From Bradyrhizobium sp. 141 (GTDB lineage: Bacteria; Pseudomonadota; Alphaproteobacteria; Rhizobiales; Xanthobacteraceae), in contig NZ_JADPKR010000025.1 of assembly GCF_023074055.1 (NCBI RefSeq), positions 62,001-126,000 of the forward strand: a stretch of 64,000 bases of DNA. The letters run 5' to 3'. Of this stretch, positions 35,967 through 47,165 are shown piece by piece. Position 1 is the first letter of the stretch; the number at the start of each line of letters is the position of its first letter. Under the pieces are notes generated by a model that searched no databases, was not told where the DNA came from, and saw only the letters and a program-made list of their open reading frames with translations. A program made the translations under genes and the position numbers.

Positions 35967-37328
35967 ATGACGACGGTGAGGCATGGGGCGCGAGCCCCGG
36001 CACGATGGCGGGTGTTTGCGTACGGCTTCGTCCTACTTGCGATGTGCCTGCTCGCGGCCAGCGCCGGCGCCTCGCTGCCGCATCTGTTTCCGACGACGCT
36101 CACGCTGGATTCCGATGCCAAGCTGCCCGCACCGACCCGTTACAGCTATAGAGGAATTCACACCACGCTGATGCGGGGCGTCGAAGCGCCGCTCCGCGTC
36201 AGGCTGGAAGCCACCGTACCCGCAGGGCTCGGCGACGTCCTCGCCTTCTACCGCACCGAGCTTCGAAAGCTCGGCTGGCAGGAACAGCATGACGCTGTGG
36301 TCAGCGCCGACCACGTCCAGCTCGCCTTCGTCTCGCCGCTGGGACCGGCCGCGTTGAAGCTCGACCGCAAGGATTCCGGCACATCGGTCCATCTCGTGCA
36401 GAAGAACGCGGAGACGGCGACCAAAGCGAACGTCCTGCCCGAGCCCGGCCAGGCGAAGCTGGTGTTCAGCAACATCGGCGAAAAGGAAGCCGTGCTTGAG
36501 ATCAACGAGCAAACCATCCCGCGCCGGGCCGGCGCGAACGCGGTCGCGCTTGACCTCGTGCCCGGCAAATATCCCTACAGGCTGGGCGTGCCGGGCTATC
36601 CGGCCACGACGAACATCCTCAGTGTCGCAGCCGGCGATACCTGGGAGCTCACGGTCGGGCGCGATGGCGACGCCTGGCCACCGCTGCAGCTGTACTGCCT
36701 GCCAATGCGCGAGGGCAGGACGACCCGCGCGACATCCAGGAGTTTTGACGATGCCGATGATCCGGCGCGGGGCGCAAGTCCCGGCAAGATGGCTGCTGCT
36801 TGCCTGCGGCATTATCGCGATGGCGAGCACCTCGCGTCCGGCGGGCGCCGCAGACGAAGGCATCGTCGACGTCCACGCGCTGCCGCGGCTCGAGGGCGCG
36901 GTGGAGGACACCTCGCGTCCCGATCCCTACCGCGTCGAATATCGCATGCCGACGCCCCAAGCCGCGACATCGCCGGCGGTGCGCAAACTGCTGAGCGCCG
37001 AGGGCTGGGTGCCCTATGTTCTGCCGCTGGAAGAGAAGAGCGCCGCGCTGAAATTCAAGAAGGGGCGGCAGGGACTTTCGGTTCACTTCACGCAGGCGCT
37101 CGGCCGGCCGGACCAGTCCGTGTTCTATTACACGACCGACCGGATCTATTCGAACGTGCCGTTCCCCGACGGCGCGAGCGACCTCGTATTCGACGGCACA
37201 AGACCCTATCTCGGCTGCATCGCGCCCAGCGCGCTCGATGCGACCTCGGAGTTCTTTGCGAAGGACATGGCGGCGATGGGATGGCGCAAGCTCACGCCCG
37301 AGACGGCGGCGCGCTGGCCGAATGCTGA
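35967..37328 (+). CDS. Exported 'FYxxxLxxxGWxE' module protein, probable stop-codon loss
   Basis: An open frame of 453 residues. A signal peptide precedes one module containing DVLAFYRTELRKLGWQEQ. Residues about 50-243 closely match the C-terminal 200 residues of the next gene's product, which ends in LQMY and stop. Here LQLY (ending 36695) is followed by TGC, and the frame runs on for about 211 residues that are Arg-rich, low in sense, and overlap the next gene by 578 bp. Loss of one base in an ancestral TAG would explain this (TACTAGCC to TACTGCC). The functional product is therefore probably about 243 residues. GGAG lies 7 bases before the ATG at 35967; an ATG at 35961 is too close to it. 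Function unknown. Confidence 0.7.
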   Translation: MTTVRHGARAPARWRVFAYGFVLLAMCLLAASAGASLPHLFPTTLTLDSDAKLPAPTRYSYRGIHTTLMRGVEAPLRVRLEATVPAGLGDVLAFYRTELRKLGWQEQHDAVVSADHVQLAFVSPLGPAALKLDRKDSGTSVHLVQKNAETATKANVLPEPGQAKLVFSNIGEKEAVLEINEQTIPRRAGANAVALDLVPGKYPYRLGVPGYPATTNILSVAAGDTWELTVGRDGDAWPPLQLYCLPMREGRTTRATSRSFDDADDPARGASPGKMAAACLRHYRDGEHLASGGRRRRRHRRRPRAAAARGRGGGHLASRSLPRRISHADAPSRDIAGGAQTAERRGLGALCSAAGREERRAEIQEGAAGTFGSLHAGARPAGPVRVLLHDRPDLFERAVPRRRERPRIRRHKTLSRLHRAQRARCDLGVLCEGHGGDGMAQAHARDGGALAEC

Positions 37329-38916
37329 TCTCAGCGAGATCGTCCCGAACGGCGTGCGCGTCTTCTACGATCATCCCGACGGCGACACGACGCAGTTCTA
37401 CAAGCAGAAACCGGTGATGCTGACCCTGACGCGCCGCGACGACGGCCGCACCAATGTCGAGATCAGGGTGGCGCCGTTCGCACTGCCCCAAGAACTCGAG
37501 GCCGACGACGACATGGCCGGCCTGCCGCGGCCCAAGCCGACCAAATCTGCGCGAGGCCTTGGCAGCGCCAGCTCCAACAAGCGCGAGATCAGCGCCGCCG
37601 CGATGGCCGAGCTGCCCGCCGTGCTCGCCTTCTATCATCGCGAGCTCGCCGCGCGCGGCTGGCAGGAGGATGGTAGCGCGCCGCTCGCCCCCGGCGACGA
37701 GGTCGCGCTCAAGATCTCGAACGCCGAGGAGACCGGCGTGCTGCGGCTCGGCCGCAAATATGATTTCACCATGGTCAGCCTGACCGCGCAGGTGAAGGAA
37801 TCAGCGCTGGCCGCCCGCGCCAAGGCGAAGAAGGAGGCCGACGAGAGGTTCCTCGGCGATGCCTTGGGTGCGGCTCAGAAGCTCATCGCTGCCGATGAGG
37901 CCAGGCGCAAAACGCAGGCCGTCTCCCTGTCGGACACGCCACTCAATGAGCTCGCCGACAGCAAGACGCCGGTGCCGCTGCCCGAGAATGCCGAAGGCGT
38001 GACGTTCGAAGGCGGCGGCGGCCGGCTGGAATTCACCTCGGCGTCGAGCGTGAAGGCGCTCAGCAGCTTCTATCGCACGGCGCTGAAGAGCTCGGGGTGG
38101 AAGGAGCAGCCCTCCGTCATCAACCAGCCCAACATGGCGGTGATGGCGTTCTCCAAGGGCGGCAAGTCGATCTCGATGACCGTGATGCAGATGGGTCCGA
38201 AGGTGAATGTCCGGGCCGACGGATCGGGCCTGGTGACGGAAGCGGCCAAGCCTGCGGCCACTGCAGAAGTGGAAGTACAGGCCAAATCCTCCGAGCCGCT
38301 CAAGCCAGATCCTGACTCCCAACTGCCCGTGCCGACGCAGCGTTCGTCGAAATCGCTTGCCACCACGAAGATCCCCGGCGGCGAGGCGCCGCTCCGCCGC
38401 GAGCTGACAGCCAGCATCGCGGCGCCGCTCCAGGATGTCCTCGCCTTCTACCGTGCGGAGCTGTCCAAGCTCGGCTGGCAGGAAAAGACCGACGGCGCGA
38501 CCGTGTCCGCAGACCACGCGCAGATCGACTTCACCTCGCCGCAGGGACCCGCCGTGCTCAAGCTCGACCGGGCCAAGGGGGAGACCACGGTCAATCTGGC
38601 GCAGAAGAATTCCGATGCTGCGGCCAAGGCCGACATCATGCCGAAGGCGGGACAAGCGAGGCTTATGCTCGGAAATATGGGACCGAACGAGGCCTCGCTG
38701 ACGATCAACAAGCAGACGGTGAAGATCGCGGCCGGCGCCGGCGGCCCGCGATCACCGAAGGGCCCGATGCTCGATCTGCCGCCGGGCAAGTACCAGTACG
38801 CGCTGCGCCTGCCCGGGCAGCCCGCCCGCACCGAGGCCCTCACCGTTGCCGCCGGCGAGGCCTGGGGCCTGTTGGTGGGGCCGAGCGGGGACGTGCTGCC
38901 GCTTCAGATGTACTAG
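36751..38916 (+). CDS. Exported multi-module protein with repeated 'FYxxxLxxxGWxE' motif (721 aa)
   Basis: A 721-residue protein with a signal peptide (WLLLACGIIAMASTSRPAGA/AD). A motif with an aromatic pair, a helix and Gly-Trp recurs: EFFAKDMAAMGWRKL near 167, VLAFYHRELAARGWQED near 291, LSSFYRTALKSSGWKEQ near 437, and VLAFYRAELSKLGWQEK near 563. Modules are joined by Lys/Ala-rich linkers, with a helical stretch at about 350-400. The last 200 residues match the preceding gene's product. AGGAG lies 8 bases before the ATG. It is probably periplasmic or surface-associated. I do not recognise a named family. It stands between recF and gyrB, but nothing in the sequence ties it to replication. 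Confidence 0.85.
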   Translation: MPMIRRGAQVPARWLLLACGIIAMASTSRPAGAADEGIVDVHALPRLEGAVEDTSRPDPYRVEYRMPTPQAATSPAVRKLLSAEGWVPYVLPLEEKSAALKFKKGRQGLSVHFTQALGRPDQSVFYYTTDRIYSNVPFPDGASDLVFDGTRPYLGCIAPSALDATSEFFAKDMAAMGWRKLTPETAARWPNADLSEIVPNGVRVFYDHPDGDTTQFYKQKPVMLTLTRRDDGRTNVEIRVAPFALPQELEADDDMAGLPRPKPTKSARGLGSASSNKREISAAAMAELPAVLAFYHRELAARGWQEDGSAPLAPGDEVALKISNAEETGVLRLGRKYDFTMVSLTAQVKESALAARAKAKKEADERFLGDALGAAQKLIAADEARRKTQAVSLSDTPLNELADSKTPVPLPENAEGVTFEGGGGRLEFTSASSVKALSSFYRTALKSSGWKEQPSVINQPNMAVMAFSKGGKSISMTVMQMGPKVNVRADGSGLVTEAAKPAATAEVEVQAKSSEPLKPDPDSQLPVPTQRSSKSLATTKIPGGEAPLRRELTASIAAPLQDVLAFYRAELSKLGWQEKTDGATVSADHAQIDFTSPQGPAVLKLDRAKGETTVNLAQKNSDAAAKADIMPKAGQARLMLGNMGPNEASLTINKQTVKIAAGAGGPRSPKGPMLDLPPGKYQYALRLPGQPARTEALTVAAGEAWGLLVGPSGDVLPLQMY

Positions 38917-38942
38917 CGCTACGCTCCCAGCTTTTCCGCATC

Positions 38943-39026
38943 GTCGTGGCCGGGCTTGTCCCGGCCATCCACGTCTTCCCCACGGCGCCAAAGGACGTGG
39001 ATGCCCGGGACAAGCCCGGGCATGAC
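38943..39026. repeat. Palindromic intergenic repeat, family A copy 5
   Basis: An 84-bp element of the same family as 18131-18210, with the GGCCGGG hairpin first and one base changed (GTCGTGG). It lies in the 388-bp gap before gyrB. The rest of that gap has no gene and presumably holds the gyrB promoter, which I could not place. Confidence 0.9.
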
Positions 39027-39097
39027 GGCATCTGATTAGGCCGCACCAAGATAGCCCGGAACCACCCTTCCCGATCCCGCAAAAACACGCCTTTTGA

Positions 39098-41740
<2,643 letters not shown>

Positions 41741-41759
41741 CGCTTCCTGCTTCAACAGC

Positions 41760-41843
41760 GTCATGGCGGGGCTTGACCCGGCCATCCACGCCTTGCTCCG
41801 CGGAACGAAGACCGTGGATGCCCGGGACAAGCCCGGGCATGAC
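41760..41843. repeat. Palindromic intergenic repeat, family A copy 6
   Basis: An 84-bp element of the same family as 18131-18210, with the GGCCGGG-type hairpin first. It lies just downstream of gyrB. Confidence 0.9.
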
Positions 41844-41942
41844 GGCTAGGCCAATCCCGGAATCCCTGAACCTCGCCTCCCGCCGTCGCGACGAAACGGC
41901 ATGATCCCGCAAGGCCGATTTCCGGCCGGGAAACCTCACGCC

Positions 41943-42410
41943 ATGACCGCCTCCGCAACGACCAGTTCCGCCGTGCCATCCCGCCGCCTCGGCATCATCG
42001 GCAGCATTGTCGGTGTGCTGGCGCTGATGGCGGCGGTGCTGCCGCGTTGGGTCGTGCCGATCGTGTTTCCCCCGCCGCCGGCGGATAAGGTGATCGTCGA
42101 CACCGGGCATCGCATCAAGGACCGCGTCATCGCGAAGGTGAAGGGCGTGGAGTATCAGGCCCCGAAGGTCGAGAAATCCACGGGGCGAAGCTGGAGCGAA
42201 ACCGCGTCGGTCACCGCGATCTCGCTCGGCCTGCTCGCCATCCTGCTCTCGGTCCTCTCGCTGATCTTCAGGGAAGAACGGCTCCTCGCCGCCGTCGCCG
42301 CCGCGCTCGGCACCGGCGCCATCGCGATCGAAATCTCCTTCGTCATGATCGGTGCGCTGATCCTGATCGCGATCCTCTATGTGGTGGGGAACATCATCGG
42401 GTTATTCTAA
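41943..42410 (+). CDS. Membrane protein of unknown function (155 aa)
   Basis: A 155-residue protein with about four hydrophobic segments: LGIIGSIVGVLALMAAVLP near the N-terminus, VTAISLGLLAILLSVLSLIF in the middle, and a long hydrophobic C-terminal pair (LLAAVAAALGTGAIAIEI, then MIGALILIAILYVVGNIIG). The loop after the first helix contains DKVIVDTGHRIKDRVIAKVKG and probably faces the periplasm. The ATG at 41943 was chosen; one at 41901 would add 14 residues. No family is recognised. Confidence 0.72.
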   Translation: MTASATTSSAVPSRRLGIIGSIVGVLALMAAVLPRWVVPIVFPPPPADKVIVDTGHRIKDRVIAKVKGVEYQAPKVEKSTGRSWSETASVTAISLGLLAILLSVLSLIFREERLLAAVAAALGTGAIAIEISFVMIGALILIAILYVVGNIIGLF

Positions 42411-42533
42411 GAGCTGCCGCCTGCCACAAGCTCCAGATCGATGGGCGGGCACGGCCAGCACAATTGCTCCCGCGCTCAATTCTCTGTAGTTTCCGCTCCG
42501 AAACAGCCCACCCAACAGGACAGCGAGAACCAA

Positions 42534-43829
42534 GTGGCGCCCATCCAATACATCGTCGAGGGCGGTCACCGGCTCTCGGGCTCGATCGAGCCATCCGGCA
42601 ACAAGAATTCGGCGCTGCCGATCATCGCAGCCGCGCTGCTCACCGAGCATCCGGTGACGCTGGAGAACGTGCCGCGGATCCGCGACACCGAGACGCTGGT
42701 CGAGCTGATCCGCTCGGTCGGCGCGTCGGCGGAATGGACCGCGCGCAATACGCTGCACATCCACGCCAAGAGCATCCGAGCCGCCGACCTCGATCCCGAG
42801 TTGTGCGTGCGCATCCGCGCCTCGATCCTGCTCGCGGGCCCCCTGCTCGCGCGCTGCGGCGAAGTGATGCTGCCGCCGCCCGGCGGCGACGTCATCGGCC
42901 GCCGCAGGCTGGATACGCATGTGCTGGCTTTGGAACAGCTCGGCGCGAAAGTCACCGCGACCGACCGGCTCGAATTCCGCGCGCCCAAGCTTGCCGGCGC
43001 CGACGTGTTCCTGGACGAGCCGAGCGTCACCGCGACCGAGAATGCGCTGGTGGCGGCGGTCGCCGCCGACGGCGTCACCCATTTGCGCAACGCGGCCTCC
43101 GAGCCGCATGTGCAGGATCTCGCCAACTTCCTGGTCGCGCTCGGCGCGAAGATCGAGGGCATCGGCACCAACACCATGATCGTGCATGGGCCGGCAACGC
43201 TGGGCGCTGCGACCTATCGGATCCAGCCCGACCACATCGAGGTCGGCTCGCTGATCGGGCTCGCCGCCGTGACGCGCTCGCCGCTGCGCATCACGCGCGC
43301 CGGCGTCGAGCACCTGCGCTCGGTCCGCATGGGGTTCGAGCGGCTCGGCATCGTCTGCCGCGTCGAGGGCGACGACCTGATCGTGCCGTCGAACCAGACG
43401 CTGAAGATCCAGGACGATTTCGGCGGCCACGTGCCGAAGCTGGAAGATCAGCCCTGGCCGGCCTTCCCGGCCGACCTGATGTCGATCGCGATCGTCACCG
43501 CCACGCAATGCGAGGGCGTGATCCTGATGTTCGAGAAGATGTTCGAATCGCGGATGTTCTTCGTCGACAAGCTGATCGCGATGGGCGCGCGCATCGTGCT
43601 GTGCGACCCGCATCGCGCGATCATCGCAGGACCCAGCCGCCTGCACGGCGCGACCATGACCTCGCCCGACATCCGCGCCGGCATGGCCATGCTGCTGGCG
43701 GCCGTGTGCGCCCAAGGCACCTCCACCATCAACAACGCCGACCAGATCGAGCGCGGCTACGAGCGCATCGAGGAGCGGCTCAACGCACTGGGCGCGAAGA
43801 TCAAGCGCGTGCCGGAGCGGAAGGGCTGA
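42534..43829 (+). CDS. murA: UDP-N-acetylglucosamine 1-carboxyvinyltransferase (MurA family, Asp in place of catalytic Cys)
   Basis: A 431-residue MurA-family protein with a GTG start. The family enzyme transfers enolpyruvate from PEP to UDP-GlcNAc, the first committed step of peptidoglycan synthesis. Lys-Asn of the substrate site is in GSIEPSGNKNSALP. The loop that carries Cys115 in E. coli MurA reads PPGGDVIGRRRLDTH, so the general acid position is Asp119. Other key residues are present (FPADLMS for the catalytic Asp, SPDIRAGMAML for the Arg). Asp at this position is known in naturally fosfomycin-resistant MurA of Mycobacterium and Chlamydia. Whether this is the only MurA or a second copy cannot be told from the window. 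Confidence 0.88.
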   Translation: MAPIQYIVEGGHRLSGSIEPSGNKNSALPIIAAALLTEHPVTLENVPRIRDTETLVELIRSVGASAEWTARNTLHIHAKSIRAADLDPELCVRIRASILLAGPLLARCGEVMLPPPGGDVIGRRRLDTHVLALEQLGAKVTATDRLEFRAPKLAGADVFLDEPSVTATENALVAAVAADGVTHLRNAASEPHVQDLANFLVALGAKIEGIGTNTMIVHGPATLGAATYRIQPDHIEVGSLIGLAAVTRSPLRITRAGVEHLRSVRMGFERLGIVCRVEGDDLIVPSNQTLKIQDDFGGHVPKLEDQPWPAFPADLMSIAIVTATQCEGVILMFEKMFESRMFFVDKLIAMGARIVLCDPHRAIIAGPSRLHGATMTSPDIRAGMAMLLAAVCAQGTSTINNADQIERGYERIEERLNALGAKIKRVPERKG

Positions 43830-43877
43830 GGCACTTTCTTCTCTTGAGGGAGAAAGTAGCGCGAAGCGCACAGTATC

Positions 43878-43968
43878 GTAGGGTGGGCAAAGCGAAGCGT
43901 GCCCACCACGTCTCTCGAAATCCTTGATGATGGTGGGCAGGGCGCAAGTGCGCCTTTGCCCACCCTAC
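43878..43968. repeat. Palindromic intergenic repeat, family B copy 2
   Basis: A 91-bp inverted repeat that begins GTAGGGTGGGCAAAGCG and ends CGCCTTTGCCCACCCTAC, related to 19947-20036. Confidence 0.9.
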
Positions 43969-44051
43969 GGTACCGAGCTAGCGGATAGATCCCCTCGCCG
44001 TCCTACTCTCGAGGCCATGTTTTCGTCGCTCGGCTGTGCTATTCACCCGCC

Positions 44052-45446
44052 ATGCTCGACACCGTGCAACATCATTCGCAGCCGCAAGCCGGCATGCCGC
44101 CAAACCATCTCGCGCAAGAATTCGTCGAGACGCTGCGGCTGGCCGTGCCGTTGATGCTGACGCAGCTCGGGCAGATCGCGATGATCACGACCGATCTCGC
44201 GTTGATCGGTCGGCTCGGTGAGGATGCGGTGGCCGCGGCGGCGCTGGCGCATACGGTCTATTTCGTCAGCTTCACCTTCGGGCTCGGGCTGATGGCCGCG
44301 GTGTCGCCGCTGGCCGCGCAGGCCTTCGGCGCCGGCGATGTCAGGCTGATCCGCCGCTCCTTGCGCGTCGGGCTGTGGGTCGCGCTGCTGATCTCGCTGC
44401 CGATGATGGCCTCGCCGCTCTATGGCGAACAGATCCTGCTCGCGCTCGGACAGGCGCCGCAACCAGCCGGTCTCGCCCAACGCTATCTGAACGGCCTCGC
44501 CTGGGGCATCGCACCGGCACTCGGCTTCATCGCGGTGCGCAGCATGATGAGCGCGGTGAACCGGCCGCAGCCGCCGCTGTGGATCACGCTGGCGGCGATC
44601 CCGGTCAATGCCGCGCTGGTCTATGCCCTGATCCACGGCCTGTTCGGCCTGCCGGAGCTCGGCCTGTTCGGCGCGGGACTTGCGACCACGATGGTCAACC
44701 TCGGCACGTTCGTCGCGGTGCTCGCCATCGCGGGGCTGCGCAAGCCGTTTTCGGACTACCGCCCGCTCGCCCGCCTCTGGCGGATCGACTGGCCTCTGAT
44801 GCGCCAGCTGATCGCGATCGGCGCGCCGATCTCGTTTTCGCTGCTGCTTGAGTATGGCCTGTTCTCCTCGGCGGCGCTGCTGATGGGATTGATCTCGACC
44901 GCCGCGATTGCCGCGCATCAGATCGCGCTGCAGATCACCGCCGTGCTGTTCATGGTGCCGCTCGGCATCGGCATGGCGGCAACGGTGCGGGTCGGCCACG
45001 CCTTCGGCCGCGGCGATCCGGCGGCGGTAAGGCGCGCCGGGTTGGCCGCAGCCGTGCTCGGCGTCGGATTGGTCTCCGCCCTGACGATCGCCATCATCCT
45101 CGGCCGCTACCAGCTGGGCCGGCTGTTCTTCGGCAGCGGCGCCGAGAGCGCGGCCACCGTCGAGCTGACTGCGACGCTGCTGCTGGTCGGCGCCACCTTC
45201 TTCATCGCCGACGGCCTCCAGACCATCATGGGCGGCGCGCTGCGCGGCATCAACGACACCAGGATGACGCTGCTGTTCGCTGCGATCGGCTATTGGGGCA
45301 TCGCCTTTCCGATCGCCTGGGTGCTGGCCTTCAACGCCGGCCTCGGCGCGGTCGGCGTCTGGGTCGGGTTTTCGGTCGGGACGTTCGTCTATGCCGGGCT
45401 GCTGATCTTGCGCTTCCGGATGCTGACGCGCAGATTGGCGGGATGA
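44052..45446 (+). CDS. MATE-family efflux transporter
   Basis: A 464-residue inner-membrane transporter with about twelve hydrophobic segments in two halves. The N-half begins EFVETLRLAVPLMLTQLGQIAM, followed by TTDLALIGRLGEDAVAAAAL; both are typical of NorM/MATE. The C-half repeats the pattern with LLMGLISTAAIAAHQIALQI, IGMAATVRVGHAFG and GALRGINDTRMTL. MATE proteins export cationic drugs and metabolites in exchange for Na+ or H+. Substrate unknown. The stop overlaps the next gene's start by 4 bp (ATGA). Confidence 0.93.
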   Translation: MLDTVQHHSQPQAGMPPNHLAQEFVETLRLAVPLMLTQLGQIAMITTDLALIGRLGEDAVAAAALAHTVYFVSFTFGLGLMAAVSPLAAQAFGAGDVRLIRRSLRVGLWVALLISLPMMASPLYGEQILLALGQAPQPAGLAQRYLNGLAWGIAPALGFIAVRSMMSAVNRPQPPLWITLAAIPVNAALVYALIHGLFGLPELGLFGAGLATTMVNLGTFVAVLAIAGLRKPFSDYRPLARLWRIDWPLMRQLIAIGAPISFSLLLEYGLFSSAALLMGLISTAAIAAHQIALQITAVLFMVPLGIGMAATVRVGHAFGRGDPAAVRRAGLAAAVLGVGLVSALTIAIILGRYQLGRLFFGSGAESAATVELTATLLLVGATFFIADGLQTIMGGALRGINDTRMTLLFAAIGYWGIAFPIAWVLAFNAGLGAVGVWVGFSVGTFVYAGLLILRFRMLTRRLAG

Positions 45447-45931
45447 ACGAGACCGTCCGCGAAGTCGCACCCGAGGTCGATGCCAGCACGCTGCTATCAG
45501 GCGCGCAGTTCGCCGACGCGTTTCGCGTCGAGATCGGCGCAGCACAAGTGAATGCCCGCGAGGCCTGCACCCGGATGGTGCTGCACGGGCCGCGCTGGAT
45601 CGATACGCTGCTGAGCCTGCGCAACATTCTGGTGACGCCGTTCGGGCTGAAGACATCGGGTGAAGGCGCGCCGGCGCCGGGCGGATTGATCGGCCTGTTT
45701 CCGGTGTTGAGCGAAACGCCCGAGCGGCTGGTCGCCGGCTTCGACGATTCTCATCTGGATTTCCGCATCGTCGTCGACGTGGCGGGCGCTGCGGCGAGCC
45801 GTCGGGTGACCTCGACCACGCTGGTGCGGACGCATAATCTCCTCGGCCGGACCTATCTCACCCTCATCACGCCCTTCCACAAGCTGGTGGTCCGCAGCAT
45901 GATGGGACGGATCATAGGGCCCGCGCGCTAG
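45443..45931 (+). CDS. DUF2867 family protein
   Basis: A 162-residue protein matching DUF2867: a helical segment QFADAFRVEIG, then LRNILVTPFGLKTS, GLFPVLSETPERLVAGFDDSHLDFRIVVDV, and a final HNLLGRTYLTLITPFHKLVV. These residues suggest a helix-grip-like lipid-binding fold, which is only an inference. It has no signal peptide. The ATG overlaps the MATE stop (ATGA), so the two are co-translated. The FUSC gene on the other strand ends 1 bp after its stop. Confidence 0.85.
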   Translation: MNETVREVAPEVDASTLLSGAQFADAFRVEIGAAQVNAREACTRMVLHGPRWIDTLLSLRNILVTPFGLKTSGEGAPAPGGLIGLFPVLSETPERLVAGFDDSHLDFRIVVDVAGAAASRRVTSTTLVRTHNLLGRTYLTLITPFHKLVVRSMMGRIIGPAR

Positions 45932-45932
45932 C

Positions 45933-47048
45933 TCATTCAGCGGCCCGCGCCGGTTTGCCCGCCGCAGCCTCCGACCATTCGCCGACGACGCGATCGAGAT
46001 CGCAGAGATTCTGGTGCATCTGCTCCAGCGAGAAGCCGAGCGCGAAGAAACGCTCGGCGGTGTCGCCGGCATGACCGCGGATCAGGCCGTCCTGACGCAC
46101 GGCGGCGACCGCTTCGGCATAGTGCTGAAGCGCGACATGGACGGGATGGATCGGCGGCGCGCCGGCGCCTTCGCGCAAGGCGCTAGCTGCCGAACGCAGG
46201 AAGCGCGCGATCGCGGTCGACACTTCCGTCAAGGGAGACGCGAGCCGCGTCTGCACCTCGATCGGCAGCGGCACCACAGTGGCGCGGCCGATCATCACGA
46301 CATCATGGCGCAACCGCAGCACGGTTCGCAGCAGCGGACCGGTGTCCGGGCCGCTCGAGAGCCGCGCGGCGCGCTCGCGCTCGGCCTCGGTGCCGATCGC
46401 ATTGAGACCAACCATCGCGGTGCCGATGCCGTCCTGAATCCGGTGCAGCGCGTCATTGTCGCGGCCGCGGGTGAGGCCCGCGAGCAGCTCGGTGAAGGCA
46501 TCAGCGATCAGCTCGAGCAGCGTGGCTGCGCTGGCGCGGATCTGCCGCACCGCGCGCGAGGGCAGCACTAGGAACGAAACCAGCAGCCCGGTGATGGCAC
46601 CGACCGCGACCTCGCTGACGCGGTCGATCGCCGAGGTCATGGGATCGGAATGATGCATGGTCGGAACCAGCAGCACGATCACGGCGGTCACGGTGGCCGC
46701 GCTCAGGCTCGGATTGATCGCGGCGATGAAGGCGAGCGGGGCGACTGACAGCACCAGCAATCCAAGCAGCCCGGCTTCGCTGGAATAAGGGATCAGGATC
46801 GCGATGGCACCGCCATAGATCGCGCCGCCGATGGTGCCTAGCATGTAGTCGCGCGTCGCCTTCAGCGAGCGGCCGACGCTCATCTGGGTCACGATCAGCG
46901 AGGTCAGGACCGCCCAGAGCGGCAACAGCAGATGCAGCGCGGTGGCGATCGCATAGGCCGCGGTCGCGGCGACCGTGACCCGGATCGCGAGCCCCAGTTG
47001 CGTCCGCCGCGACCTGATCCGGTCGAACAGCTGCCTTACGCGCGTCAT
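45933..47048 (-). CDS. FUSC family membrane protein (aromatic acid exporter type)
   Basis: A 371-residue inner-membrane protein. The N-terminal half has about six helices, with LLPLWAVLTSLIVTQMSVGRSLKATRDYMLGTIGGA matching the FUSC/ArAE signature of AaeB-like exporters. The C-terminal half is soluble and helical (LLELIADAFTELLAGLTRG onward). The single FUSC domain differs from the two-domain AaeB. Substrates of the family include aromatic carboxylates. No AaeA-type periplasmic adaptor is adjacent. It starts 117 bp from the divergent MmgE/PrpD gene. Confidence 0.88.
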   Translation of the reverse strand: MTRVRQLFDRIRSRRTQLGLAIRVTVAATAAYAIATALHLLLPLWAVLTSLIVTQMSVGRSLKATRDYMLGTIGGAIYGGAIAILIPYSSEAGLLGLLVLSVAPLAFIAAINPSLSAATVTAVIVLLVPTMHHSDPMTSAIDRVSEVAVGAITGLLVSFLVLPSRAVRQIRASAATLLELIADAFTELLAGLTRGRDNDALHRIQDGIGTAMVGLNAIGTEAERERAARLSSGPDTGPLLRTVLRLRHDVVMIGRATVVPLPIEVQTRLASPLTEVSTAIARFLRSAASALREGAGAPPIHPVHVALQHYAEAVAAVRQDGLIRGHAGDTAERFFALGFSLEQMHQNLCDLDRVVGEWSEAAAGKPARAAE

Positions 47049-47165
47049 ACGGAAAATCCCGATCCTCTTACGCCAGGCAAAAGCATGGCTGATGCCCGCG
47101 GCCGCAAGGCCGCTTGAAAGGCCAAATCAGCCCGCCTAACTTGCGCGCCAAAACGAGGAAACACG

